Positions 26,010 through 34,610 of a stretch of 64,000 bases of DNA are shown one piece after another. A model generated the notes under the pieces. The model did not search any database. It saw only the letters and a program-made list of their open reading frames with translations, and was not told the origin of the DNA. How positions within the stretch are numbered: position 1 is the first letter of the stretch; each line of letters begins with the position of its first letter. The translations under genes were made by a program, and so were the position numbers. The stretch lies in the NCBI GenBank assembly GCA_965277345.1, contig CBDICI010000003.1, positions 248,001-312,000 on the forward strand, written 5' to 3'. Source of the DNA: CAIOYC01 sp965277345 (GTDB lineage Bacteria > Pseudomonadota > Alphaproteobacteria > Caulobacterales > Caulobacteraceae).

Positions 26010-26885
26010 ATGACCTGCATCCACGCGCGTGGCCTTCGCAAGACCTACGGTTCGACCGTGGCGCTGGACGGCGTCGACCTGCGGGTGGAGGAGGGGCGTA
26101 TCCTCGGCCTGATCGGTCCCAACGGCGCCGGCAAGAGCACGGCGCTGAACGCCATCCTCGGCCTCACCCCCTATGAGGGCGAACTGAAGGTGCTGGGCCG
26201 CGATCCCTGGACCCAGCGTGACCGGCTGATGCGCGACGTCTGCTTCATCGCCGACGTGGCCGTGCTGCCGCGCTGGATGCGCGTATCGCAGGCGCTCGAC
26301 TATGTCGAAGGCGTCCATCCCCGTTTCGACCGGGCCAAGGCGGACCGGTTTCTGGCGAAGACCACCATCCGCGCCTCCAGCAAGGTCCGCGAACTCTCCA
26401 AGGGCATGGTCGCCCAGCTGCACCTCTCGCTGATCATGGCCATCGACGCCCGCCTGCTGGTGCTGGACGAGCCGACGCTGGGCCTCGACCTGCTCTATCG
26501 CAAGCAGTTCTACGACGCCCTGTTGAATGACTATTTCGACCGCAGCCGCACCATCGTGGTCACTACCCATCAGGTGGAAGAGATCCAGCACATCCTGACC
26601 GATCTGGTCTTCATCAACCGCGGCCGCATCGTCCTGAACAGCAGCATGGAGGCCTTCGAGGCCCGCTATGCCGAAGTGATGACGCTGCCGGAACACGCCG
26701 CCGCAGCCCGCACCCTCAGGCCGATCCATGAGCGTCAGGTGTTCGGCCGCAGCCTTATGTTGTTCGACGGGGTGGACCGCGAAAGGCTCGCCCAATTCGG
26801 CGAGGTGCGCACACCGAGCATCGCGGACCTGTTCGTCGCCGTCATGGGCGAAGGTGATCCGACCAAGGGGAGGGCGGCCGCATGA
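26010..26885 (+). CDS. ABC transporter ATP-binding protein
   Basis: A 291-residue ATPase with Walker A GPNGAGKST, signature LSKGMVAQLHLSL (degenerate: KG rather than GG), Walker B LLVLDEPTLGLDLL and switch TTHQVEE. It begins 4 bp after the GntR gene and overlaps the permease gene by 4 bp. The arrangement GntR-ATPase-permease is typical of drug or lantibiotic-type exporters. The substrate is unknown. Confidence 0.9.
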   Translation: MTCIHARGLRKTYGSTVALDGVDLRVEEGRILGLIGPNGAGKSTALNAILGLTPYEGELKVLGRDPWTQRDRLMRDVCFIADVAVLPRWMRVSQALDYVEGVHPRFDRAKADRFLAKTTIRASSKVRELSKGMVAQLHLSLIMAIDARLLVLDEPTLGLDLLYRKQFYDALLNDYFDRSRTIVVTTHQVEEIQHILTDLVFINRGRIVLNSSMEAFEARYAEVMTLPEHAAAARTLRPIHERQVFGRSLMLFDGVDRERLAQFGEVRTPSIADLFVAVMGEGDPTKGRAAA

Positions 26886-27811
26886 GCCAGCTATCGCAAG
26901 ACACGCCCATGGATGCGCCGGAAGCGCCGGCCGCGCCCCTCTCGCACACGGTCCAGCCGTTCTACTGGTCGGTGCGCCGCGAGCTTTGGGAGAACCGGGC
27001 GACCTACCTCGCTCCCGGCATCGTCGCGGCGCTGCTGATCGTCGGATCGCTGCTGGCCACATTGCGGTTCTCCCGGCACGGCGGCGAGGGCGCGCCACTC
27101 GACCCCCTGCAACGGCTCGGCCTGATGGAGGCGCCCTATGGGGTCGCCGCGCTCGCCGTGGTCGTCACCATGCTGATCGTCGCGGTGTTCTATTGCCTGG
27201 GCGCCCTGCACAACGAGCGGCGCGACCGCAGCATCCTGTTCTGGAAGTCGCTGCCCGTCTCGGACACCACGGCCGTGCTGGCGAAGGCGGCCATTCCTCT
27301 GGCCATCATGCCGGTCGCCGCCTTCGTGGCGATCGAGGTCCTGCAGTTCGCCATGTTCGCCCTGAACAGCATCACCTGGATGGCGCGTGGGCGGGAGCTC
27401 TACCTGCTGTGGGGTCAGGTTCCGTTCCTGCAGATGCAGGCTGTGGTGCTCTATGTGCTGGTGGTCACGGCCCTGTGGTTCGCGCCGATCTACGCCTGGC
27501 TGCTGTTCGTCTCCGGCTGGGCCCGGCGCGCGCCGTTCCTGTGGGCGTTCCTGCCCCCGCTGGCGCTGGCCCTGCTGGAAAGGATCGCCTTCAACACATC
27601 CTACATCGGCGATCTGATCGCCTATCGGCTACACGGCTTCAAGGACGCCTTCTCGCAAGGCGCCGGACCCCTGGGCATCGCCGCCCGCCCCCTGACGCTC
27701 CTCGATCCGCTAGGCCTGCTGGCCCTGCCGGGGCTGTGGAGCGGTCTGCTGGTCGCCGCGGTCCTGCTCGGCGCCGCCGTGTGGTTCCGTCGCAGGCGCG
27801 AGCCCATCTAG
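26882..27811 (+). CDS. ABC-2 type transporter permease
   Basis: A 309-residue membrane protein with about six hydrophobic segments, the first near residues 42-62 (LAPGIVAALLIVGSLLATL) and the others at about 90-110, 140-165, 180-205, 215-235 and 275-300. It pairs with the preceding ATPase (ATGA overlap). The soluble N-terminus (MSQLSQDTPMDAPEAP) is proline-rich. Confidence 0.85.
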   Translation: MSQLSQDTPMDAPEAPAAPLSHTVQPFYWSVRRELWENRATYLAPGIVAALLIVGSLLATLRFSRHGGEGAPLDPLQRLGLMEAPYGVAALAVVVTMLIVAVFYCLGALHNERRDRSILFWKSLPVSDTTAVLAKAAIPLAIMPVAAFVAIEVLQFAMFALNSITWMARGRELYLLWGQVPFLQMQAVVLYVLVVTALWFAPIYAWLLFVSGWARRAPFLWAFLPPLALALLERIAFNTSYIGDLIAYRLHGFKDAFSQGAGPLGIAARPLTLLDPLGLLALPGLWSGLLVAAVLLGAAVWFRRRREPI

Positions 27812-27859
27812 CGTCGCCCTTGCCCCGTTTGGAAAGCCGTCACCGAGGGGAGCCGGATC

Positions 27860-28864
27860 ATGTATCGTTTTTCCATCGTCCTGGTTGCGTTAGTGCTGGT
27901 CGGCGGCGGCGCTCGGGCGCAGGCCTACCGCGCGCCACGCACACCGTGGGGCGCGCCCGATCTGCAGGGCATCTGGACCAATACCTCGCTCACCATGCTC
28001 GAGCGCACGCCGATGTTCAAAGGGCTGGTCGCGACGGACGCCGAGGCCAAGGCCCTTGAGACGATGTTCAAGAAGATGGTCGGCGATAGCCTTTCTAGCG
28101 CGCCGGTCGCGCCCGATCTGCCCGCGCCGCCGCCGGTCAAGAGCGTGCAGAACTCCGAATGGATCGAGATGGACCTGCACCTGGCCCGAATCGACGGCCA
28201 GCTGCGTTCCTCATGGATCGTGGATCCAGCCGACGGTAAGCTGCCCTTCACCGAGGCGGGCAAGAAGGCGCGCGACGCCGCCGACGATGAGAACTACGAT
28301 GGACCCGAAGGCCGGCCGCTCAGCGAACGGTGCCTGACCTCCGTCGGTTCTTCCGACGGCCCGCCGATGATGAACACCGGCTATAACGCCAATTACGAGA
28401 TCGTACAGACGCCGGACCGCGTGGCGATCCTGATCGAAATGGTCCACGAGGTGCGCGACATCCGCCTGACCGACCGTCGCCACCTGCCCGATACCGTTCG
28501 CCCCTGGATGGGCGACAGCGTCGGCTGGTGGGAGGGCGATACCCTGGTGGTGGAGACCACCAATCTGAACCCGAAGTCGTTCGTCTCCGGAATGGGCGGC
28601 AGCTTCACCCTGTCGCCCAGGGCCAAGCTGACCGAGCGCTTCAGGCGAACCGGCGAGCACCAGATGCTCTACAGCTTCGCGGTGGACGATCCGGTCAACT
28701 TCACCCGCGTATGGCGCGCCGAGATGCCCTGGCGGTCCGCGCCCGGCCCGATCTATGAATACGCCTGTCACGAAGGCAACTACTCACTGCCCCTGGCCTT
28801 GTCCGGCGCCCGGGTAAAGGAGCGGTCGGCGGGCTCGAAAGCCCAAGCCGCGCCGCCTCCTTAA
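27860..28864 (+). CDS. Secreted hypothetical protein (PDLQGIW-type)
   Basis: A 334-residue exported protein with a signal peptide (MYRFSIVLVALVLVGGGARAQA) and the motif TPWGAPDLQGIWTN that marks a widespread family of unknown function in proteobacteria and acidobacteria. Later conserved pieces are GWWEGDTLVVETTNLNP and IYEYACHEGNY. RBS GAGGGGAG precedes the ATG by about 8 bp. It follows the ABC operon by 48 bp and may be co-transcribed with it, but no functional link is evident. Confidence 0.75.
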   Translation: MYRFSIVLVALVLVGGGARAQAYRAPRTPWGAPDLQGIWTNTSLTMLERTPMFKGLVATDAEAKALETMFKKMVGDSLSSAPVAPDLPAPPPVKSVQNSEWIEMDLHLARIDGQLRSSWIVDPADGKLPFTEAGKKARDAADDENYDGPEGRPLSERCLTSVGSSDGPPMMNTGYNANYEIVQTPDRVAILIEMVHEVRDIRLTDRRHLPDTVRPWMGDSVGWWEGDTLVVETTNLNPKSFVSGMGGSFTLSPRAKLTERFRRTGEHQMLYSFAVDDPVNFTRVWRAEMPWRSAPGPIYEYACHEGNYSLPLALSGARVKERSAGSKAQAAPPP

Positions 28865-28894
28865 GTCGCCGCCGGTCGATCACCCCGGTGTCGC

Positions 28895-29890
28895 TCAGGT
28901 CAAGGGGGCCAGGCAGCCGGTGCGGGCGAGGACGGGTTCGAGGGTGGCGCGGGCCGGGTGGCCCAGTGCGGCGAAGGACGCTTGCAGCACCGCCAGACAC
29001 TTCGCCTGGTACTTGAACGCGCCCTGGGTCCATGGCCGTCGGAGAAGCTCGACGGTAAAGGTTTCGTCGCCGCGTTCGACCGCCGCCGCGTTGGCGAGGA
29101 GGAAGGGGAAATAGACCTCTCCGGCGAAGGCCAGCAGGCGCTCCACCGCCGGCGCCCGCCCCTCCGGCGCCCAGACGCCCTCGACCCCCGAGGCGTCGTC
29201 CATCTGCATGACCCAGCGCGTGGTGAAGGGCGCCGCCGCGCGCATCAGGTCGCTTGGGCTGGGGTCGACGATCAGCTGCGAGAACTGGCCGTACCAGCCG
29301 AACTCCGCCAGCGAGGGTCGCGTGCCGAAGAGGTACTTCCGCTCCGGGACCTGGGCCTCGAAGATGTCCAAGAGGCGCCGCGCCGTCTCCTCGATGACCG
29401 GGGCGTTGGCGGGGGTGCAGCCGACCAGGGCCATGCGCCCCACCTGGCGCGCGCGGAACGCCTCGGCGAAGGCGGTGATGGCGCCCAGGCCGTCCAACTG
29501 GTCGAAAGCCAGCCAGCGGCTGAGCTGGACCTGATCGCGTTCGGCGAACCAGCGGTAATGAAACATCAGCTTCGTGCCCCACTCGTCGGCCATATCTTCG
29601 AGCAGGCCGGCCAGGAAGGCGTCGGCAGGCTCGTCCGGCACGATCGACCGCCGGCCGGGATGACGACGCTCCAGGTCCATGATCATCGGCGTCGAGTCGA
29701 CGTGATAGCCGCCGTCCGGATACTGGATGACGGGGATCAGAGGGGGCTTGACCTGCGCCCGCTCGCTGTCGTGCTCCAGCCCTCCCTGAATCCAGACATA
29801 CGGCAGCCGTCGATAGCGCAGGACCGCCCGCATCTTCATCGAATAGGGCGAACCCAGCGCCCCGATGATGCGATAAGGCGCTGGCTCCAT
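28895..29890 (-). CDS. Glutathione S-transferase family protein
   Basis: A 331-residue protein. The thioredoxin-like N-terminal domain begins YRIIGALGSPYSMKMRAVLRY and has the STPMIMDLERRHPGR segment, with an all-helical C-terminal domain after it. The ATG at 29890 fits the domain start better than the upstream ATG at 29962. It is longer than classical GSTs (about 210 residues) because of an extended C-terminal domain. It ends 30 bp from the convergent gene at 28864. Confidence 0.8.
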   Translation of the reverse strand: MEPAPYRIIGALGSPYSMKMRAVLRYRRLPYVWIQGGLEHDSERAQVKPPLIPVIQYPDGGYHVDSTPMIMDLERRHPGRRSIVPDEPADAFLAGLLEDMADEWGTKLMFHYRWFAERDQVQLSRWLAFDQLDGLGAITAFAEAFRARQVGRMALVGCTPANAPVIEETARRLLDIFEAQVPERKYLFGTRPSLAEFGWYGQFSQLIVDPSPSDLMRAAAPFTTRWVMQMDDASGVEGVWAPEGRAPAVERLLAFAGEVYFPFLLANAAAVERGDETFTVELLRRPWTQGAFKYQAKCLAVLQASFAALGHPARATLEPVLARTGCLAPLT

Positions 29891-30150
29891 GCGGCTGTGG
29901 CTCCTAAGGGGCGTATCGCGCCGCGGCTGTGCAGTCTCAACGGGACCATAGCACCGGAGCACCCGGCGGAAAACGATTCGGCTGCATGATGACCGTAAGC
30001 TTAACCTTAAAGATCGGGTCGTTCTTTTACCTAACTGTCACAGTGTAGGCGTCCTTGATGAGGCAATCAGTCCAATTATGTCTAGGGCGCGTCCCATATA
30101 GTCATGGGCCCGACCGGAATTGGGCGGGAATCGGCTGGGAAGGATGCGCT

Positions 30151-31845
30151 ATGCGGCGAGCCTTTGAACTCTTGTTCCTGTTGGCGATCGCCGGGCTGGT
30201 TTCGTCCTGCAGCGGCGGCGGCGGGGGTGGCGGCGGTTCGTCGAGCGCGCCCACCACGGCGGCGCCGCCCGTCATCATCTCGCAAGCCGACGCCGTGCGC
30301 CTGACCAAGCAGGCCACCTTTGGGCCGACCCAGCCGCTAATCGACCATATCGTTTCGGTTCAGAGCGCCAGCGCCTGGCTGGACGAGCAGTTCGCCGCCA
30401 CGAGCAGCAACTATAACGCCCTGGCCGGGCGGGCCGTGCCCACCAACTACTGTTCGCTCATGGCCCAGACGGCGCAAGGGGTGTGCAACCGCGACTACAT
30501 GTCGTCCACCCCGGTGGCCATGGCCTTCTACGCCAATGCGGCCAGCGGGCAGGATCAGTTGCGTCAGCGGGTCGCCTTCGCCCTGTCCCAGCTGATCGTG
30601 GCGTCCGACTTCGAGGTGCACTCCACCGCAGGGCTGGCGGCGTTCAACCAGATTTTCCTCGATAACGCCTTTGGCAACTACCGCGACATCCTCCAGGCCG
30701 TGACCCTGAACGGCTACATGGGCGACTACCTCAACCTGGCCAACAGCTCGAAGACCGCGCCGAATGAGAACTATGCCCGTGAGCTGATGCAACTGTTCTC
30801 CATCGGCGTCGTCCAGTTGAACGCCGACGGCACGGCCCAAAAGGACTCCACCGGGGCGACCCTCCCGACCTTTACGGCGGACGACGTGCACAGCGTAGCC
30901 CGGGCGCTGACCGGCTGGACCTATGCGCGGCTGAACGGCGCGCCGATCACCGACAATATCAACATCGACTATTCCAAGCCGATGGTGATGGACGCCGCCC
31001 ACTACGATTCCACCGCCAAGACCTTCCTGGGAACCACCGTTCCGGCGGGCGCCGCCCAGATGGACAGTGTCAGCGCGGTGGTGACGGCGGTGTTCAACGC
31101 GTCGTCCACCGCGCCCTATGTCTCCAAGTTCCTGATCCAGCAACTGGTCACCTCCAATCCCTCCGCCGCCTATGTCGGCCGGGTCAGCGCGGTGTTCGCC
31201 AATGACGGCTCGGGCGTGCGCGGCAATCTGAAGGCGGTGATCCGCGCCATCCTCACCGACGCGGAGGCGCGGGGCGATGCGCGGACGGGCGTGGCCGACG
31301 GGAAACTGAAGGAGCCGGTGCTGCTCTCCCTTTCGATCGGCCGGCTGATCGGGGACACCACCGACGGCTACGCCTTCACCACGCGTGACGCGGCCATGAG
31401 CCAACAGCCGTTCCGGGCGCCCTCGGTGTTCAACTTCTATCCACCCGACTATCCGCTGCCGCTCGGCAACGGGTTGCTCAGCCCGCCGACCAAGCTTCTG
31501 ACCTCGGCCACCGCCATTGCCCGGCACAATCTGGTTTACGACTGGACCGTGAACGGCGACGCGACCAATCGCCCCGAATACGCGGTACAGAGCAGCATCA
31601 CCGGCGCCACCGGAACCCAGCCCGACTGGACCGCCTGGCAGGCCTTCGGCTCCAACGTGGACGGCATGATCGCGCGCCTCAATCTGCTGATGCTGAACAA
31701 CACCATGACGTCCGCCCAGATGGCGGCGCTGAAGACCGCGATGCTGGCGGTCACCAACGCCGACGCCACGGTGCAGGCGCGCCAACGCGCACAGGTGGGG
31801 CTCTACATCGTGGGCGCCTCGCCCCAGTTCCAGATCGATCGGTAG
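30151..31845 (+). CDS. DUF1800 lipoprotein
   Basis: A 564-residue protein that begins MRRAFELLFLLAIAGLVSSC, a lipoprotein signal whose lipobox LVSSC is followed by a run of eight glycines and a Ser/Thr/Pro linker. The DUF1800 domain then follows (DAVRLTKQATFGPTQPLID, NENYARELMQLFSIGV, VARALTGWTY). The family is unknown in function but is nearly always encoded with DUF1501, as here, 11 bp apart. The start at 30151 was chosen for the signal sequence. Confidence 0.87.
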   Translation: MRRAFELLFLLAIAGLVSSCSGGGGGGGGSSSAPTTAAPPVIISQADAVRLTKQATFGPTQPLIDHIVSVQSASAWLDEQFAATSSNYNALAGRAVPTNYCSLMAQTAQGVCNRDYMSSTPVAMAFYANAASGQDQLRQRVAFALSQLIVASDFEVHSTAGLAAFNQIFLDNAFGNYRDILQAVTLNGYMGDYLNLANSSKTAPNENYARELMQLFSIGVVQLNADGTAQKDSTGATLPTFTADDVHSVARALTGWTYARLNGAPITDNINIDYSKPMVMDAAHYDSTAKTFLGTTVPAGAAQMDSVSAVVTAVFNASSTAPYVSKFLIQQLVTSNPSAAYVGRVSAVFANDGSGVRGNLKAVIRAILTDAEARGDARTGVADGKLKEPVLLSLSIGRLIGDTTDGYAFTTRDAAMSQQPFRAPSVFNFYPPDYPLPLGNGLLSPPTKLLTSATAIARHNLVYDWTVNGDATNRPEYAVQSSITGATGTQPDWTAWQAFGSNVDGMIARLNLLMLNNTMTSAQMAALKTAMLAVTNADATVQARQRAQVGLYIVGASPQFQIDR

Positions 31846-31856
31846 GAGATAGAGCC

Positions 31857-33245
31857 ATGGCGATCTCCCGACGCGATTTTCACCGACTGGTCGGCGGGGG
31901 TTCCGCCCTGGCGGCCTTCACCCAGCTGGGGCGATCGGCTTCCCTGGCCCAGTCGACCGGCTACCGGGCCATGGTGGGCGTATTCCTGTTCGGCGGCAAC
32001 GACGCCTGGAACATGGTGGTCCCCACCGATGGCCGCTATGCCGCCTATGCCGCTTCGCGCGGCGCCAGCCTGGCGCTGCCGCAGAGTTCGCTGATGCCGC
32101 TCACCGGGTCGGCTTTCGGCCTGCACCCCAGCTTCGCCCCGCTGAAACAGGCCTGGGCTGACGGGGCCATGAATGTGGTGCTTAACGCCGGCTCGCTCTA
32201 CCAGCCGCTGACCAAGGCGCTGTACCAGTCGACGCCGACGGCGCGCCCGATCAATCTCATGTCCCATGCCGATGAGCAGAACCATTGGCAGGGCGTGCGG
32301 GTGCGCGACGTGAACACCGACGGCTATATGGGCCGCCTCACGGACAAGGCGCCGGCGACCACCGTGCCGTCGCTGATCTCGGTGGCGGGCTCCCAGCTCT
32401 GTCTGATCGGCCAGTCGAGCTCGCCCCTGGTGCTGCCCTCCACCGGCGCCATCGTCCGCAGCGGCTTCAACGCCTCGGCCACCGATACGCTTACCACGAC
32501 GCGGCAGGCGGCCCTCGCCGCCTTCGCCGACGCCTCCAACCTCGGCCTCGTCAGCGAGCTCAGCGGGCAGCAGATCGCCGCCGCCTATGCGCAGGCGACG
32601 ACCGCCAACGCCATCGTCACCTCCACAACCTCCATCGTCGATCAGTATTTCAAGAACCCCACCACGGGCGCAGCGCTGACCAGCGATATCGCCCACCAAC
32701 TGATCCGCGCCGCGCGGATGATCGAGGCGCGCACCATGCTCGGCCACGCCCGCCAGACCTTCTTCCTCTCGCAGGGCGGCTACGACACCCATTCCAACCA
32801 GGTGGACGCGGCGGCCACCACCACCGGAACCCAGGCCAATCTTTACAGCGACCTGGCCATGGCCCTGGCCGGATTCTACGACGCCATGAAGGCGCTGGGT
32901 GTGCAGAACAGTGTGACCGCCTTCACCATGTCCGACTTCGGACGCACGTTCAAAGCGAACGCCCAGCGCGGCACCGACCACGCCTGGGGCAATAACCACC
33001 TGGTCATCGGCGGCGCGCTGAAGCCGCAAGCGATCCACGGCGCCTATCCCGATGTCACGCTGGGCGGCGCGCAGGATATCGACAATGCGGCGCTCGGACG
33101 ATGGATACCGACCATCGCAATCGAGGAATATATCGGCGCCATCGCCCTCTGGCAGGGCGTGGCGGCGGGCGACATGCCCTACGTGTTTCCGAACTGGACC
33201 ACGTGGAGCACCAACGGCCGCGGGCCGATCCCGCTGTTCCGTTAA
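31857..33245 (+). CDS. DUF1501 protein with Tat signal
   Basis: A 462-residue protein with a twin-arginine signal (SRRDFHRLVGGGSALAAF) and a sulfatase-like alkaline phosphatase fold typical of DUF1501: MVGVFLFGGNDAWNMVVPTD near the start, FFLSQGGYDTHSNQ and MSDFGRTFKANAQRGTDHAW later. The metal-binding pattern suggests a hydrolase, but no substrate is known. It forms a two-gene operon with the DUF1800 gene. The two are probably periplasmic or cell-surface partners. Confidence 0.87.
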   Translation: MAISRRDFHRLVGGGSALAAFTQLGRSASLAQSTGYRAMVGVFLFGGNDAWNMVVPTDGRYAAYAASRGASLALPQSSLMPLTGSAFGLHPSFAPLKQAWADGAMNVVLNAGSLYQPLTKALYQSTPTARPINLMSHADEQNHWQGVRVRDVNTDGYMGRLTDKAPATTVPSLISVAGSQLCLIGQSSSPLVLPSTGAIVRSGFNASATDTLTTTRQAALAAFADASNLGLVSELSGQQIAAAYAQATTANAIVTSTTSIVDQYFKNPTTGAALTSDIAHQLIRAARMIEARTMLGHARQTFFLSQGGYDTHSNQVDAAATTTGTQANLYSDLAMALAGFYDAMKALGVQNSVTAFTMSDFGRTFKANAQRGTDHAWGNNHLVIGGALKPQAIHGAYPDVTLGGAQDIDNAALGRWIPTIAIEEYIGAIALWQGVAAGDMPYVFPNWTTWSTNGRGPIPLFR

Positions 33246-33344
33246 GGCCGCGCCCGCCGCGGGTGGCCGATCGTCGCGTTTCTGCTAAAGCCCGTTCGTA
33301 CCCCGCCGGCCGCCTCAGCCGCTCATACGACCGGACCGACGACG

Positions 33345-34601
33345 ATGATGCTTTCGGCGGCCAACCTCGCCTACTGGGCCATCGCCGGTCTCGCCACCCT
33401 CGGCGTGATCGTGCGGCCGTTCAGGTGGCCCGAGGCGGTATGGGCCTGTGCGGGGGCGCTGCTGCTGCTGGTGTCAGGCCTCCTGCCGCTCGCCGAAGGG
33501 ATCGGGGCGGTGGGCAAGGGGCTCGACGTCTATCTCTTCCTGACCGGCATGATGCTGCTGTCCGAGGTGGCGCGCCGCGAGGGGTTGTTCGACACGGCCG
33601 CCGCCCTGGCGGTGAACCTGGCCGAGGGCTCCACCGCGCGCCTGTTTCTGCTGATCTATGGGGTGGGGGTGGCGGTCACCGTCTTTCTCTCCAACGACGC
33701 CACCGCGGTAGTGCTGACCCCCGCGGTGTTCGCCGCGGCGCGTAAGGCCAGGGCCGAGGCCCTGCCCCTGCTGTTCATCTGCGCCTTCGTCGCCAATGCG
33801 GCCAGTTTCGTGCTGCCGATCTCGAACCCCGCCAATCTGGTCCTGTACGGATCGCATACGCCGCCGTTGCCGAGCTGGCTGCGGAGTTTCGCCCTGCCCT
33901 CGGCGCTGTCCATCGGCGCGACCTACGCCGGGCTGCGCTGGGTGGAGCGGCGCAGGCTCGGCGGCGAGTGCGCGCGGGACGTGGCGCAGCCGCGCCTGAC
34001 CCCCGGCGGGTGGACCGCCCTGATCGGCATCGCCGTCACGGCGGCGGTTCTGATCGGGGTCTCCACCCTCGATATGCCTCTTGGTTTACCGACCTTCATC
34101 CTCGGCGTCCTGACCACGGGAGTGGTGCTGATGCGCGCCAGAACCTCGCCTTGGCCGGTGCTACAGGGCGTGTCGTGGAGCGTGCTGCCCCTGGTGGCGG
34201 GGTTGTTCGTGCTGGTTGAGGCGCTGGCGCACACCGGGGTGATCGCTACCTTGGCGGCATGGCTCAGCGGCGCGGCGCGGGCTTCGGCGCCGGGCGCGGC
34301 GGCGGGCTCCGGCGGGCTGATCGCGGTGGCCAGCAACCTGATGAACAACCTGCCCGCGGGTCTGATCGCCGCCTCGACCCTGGCGGCCGCCCATCCGCCG
34401 GGCATGGTCACCGACGCGCTGCTGATCGGGGTCGACCTCGGCCCCAACCTCTCCATCACGGGGTCGCTGGCCACCATCCTGTGGCTGACCGCGATCCGGC
34501 GCGAGGGGGAGACGGTGGGCTTCTGGCGCTTCCTGAAGGTCGGGGCGGTGGTCATGCCGCCGGCCCTGGTCCTGGCCATCGCCGCCCGCATGATGATCTG
34601 A
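33345..34601 (+). CDS. SLC13/ArsB-like anion transporter
   Basis: A 418-residue membrane protein with 10-12 segments. The motif FLSNDATAVVLTPAVFAAAR is the conserved anion-site loop of the ArsB/NhaD/DASS superfamily, and ASNLMNNLPAGLIAAS is its second pseudo-repeat. It could export arsenite or move a di-anion with Na+ or H+. No ars genes are nearby, so arsenite is not favoured by context. Confidence 0.82.
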   Translation: MMLSAANLAYWAIAGLATLGVIVRPFRWPEAVWACAGALLLLVSGLLPLAEGIGAVGKGLDVYLFLTGMMLLSEVARREGLFDTAAALAVNLAEGSTARLFLLIYGVGVAVTVFLSNDATAVVLTPAVFAAARKARAEALPLLFICAFVANAASFVLPISNPANLVLYGSHTPPLPSWLRSFALPSALSIGATYAGLRWVERRRLGGECARDVAQPRLTPGGWTALIGIAVTAAVLIGVSTLDMPLGLPTFILGVLTTGVVLMRARTSPWPVLQGVSWSVLPLVAGLFVLVEALAHTGVIATLAAWLSGAARASAPGAAAGSGGLIAVASNLMNNLPAGLIAASTLAAAHPPGMVTDALLIGVDLGPNLSITGSLATILWLTAIRREGETVGFWRFLKVGAVVMPPALVLAIAARMMI

Positions 34602-34610
34602 CGCCTGCGC

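Noticed and set aside
29990..30020. TTAA words suggestive of a CtrA box upstream of the DUF1800 gene
   Set aside because: The spacing (TTAACCTTAA) is not the TTAA-N7-TTAA of a CtrA site.
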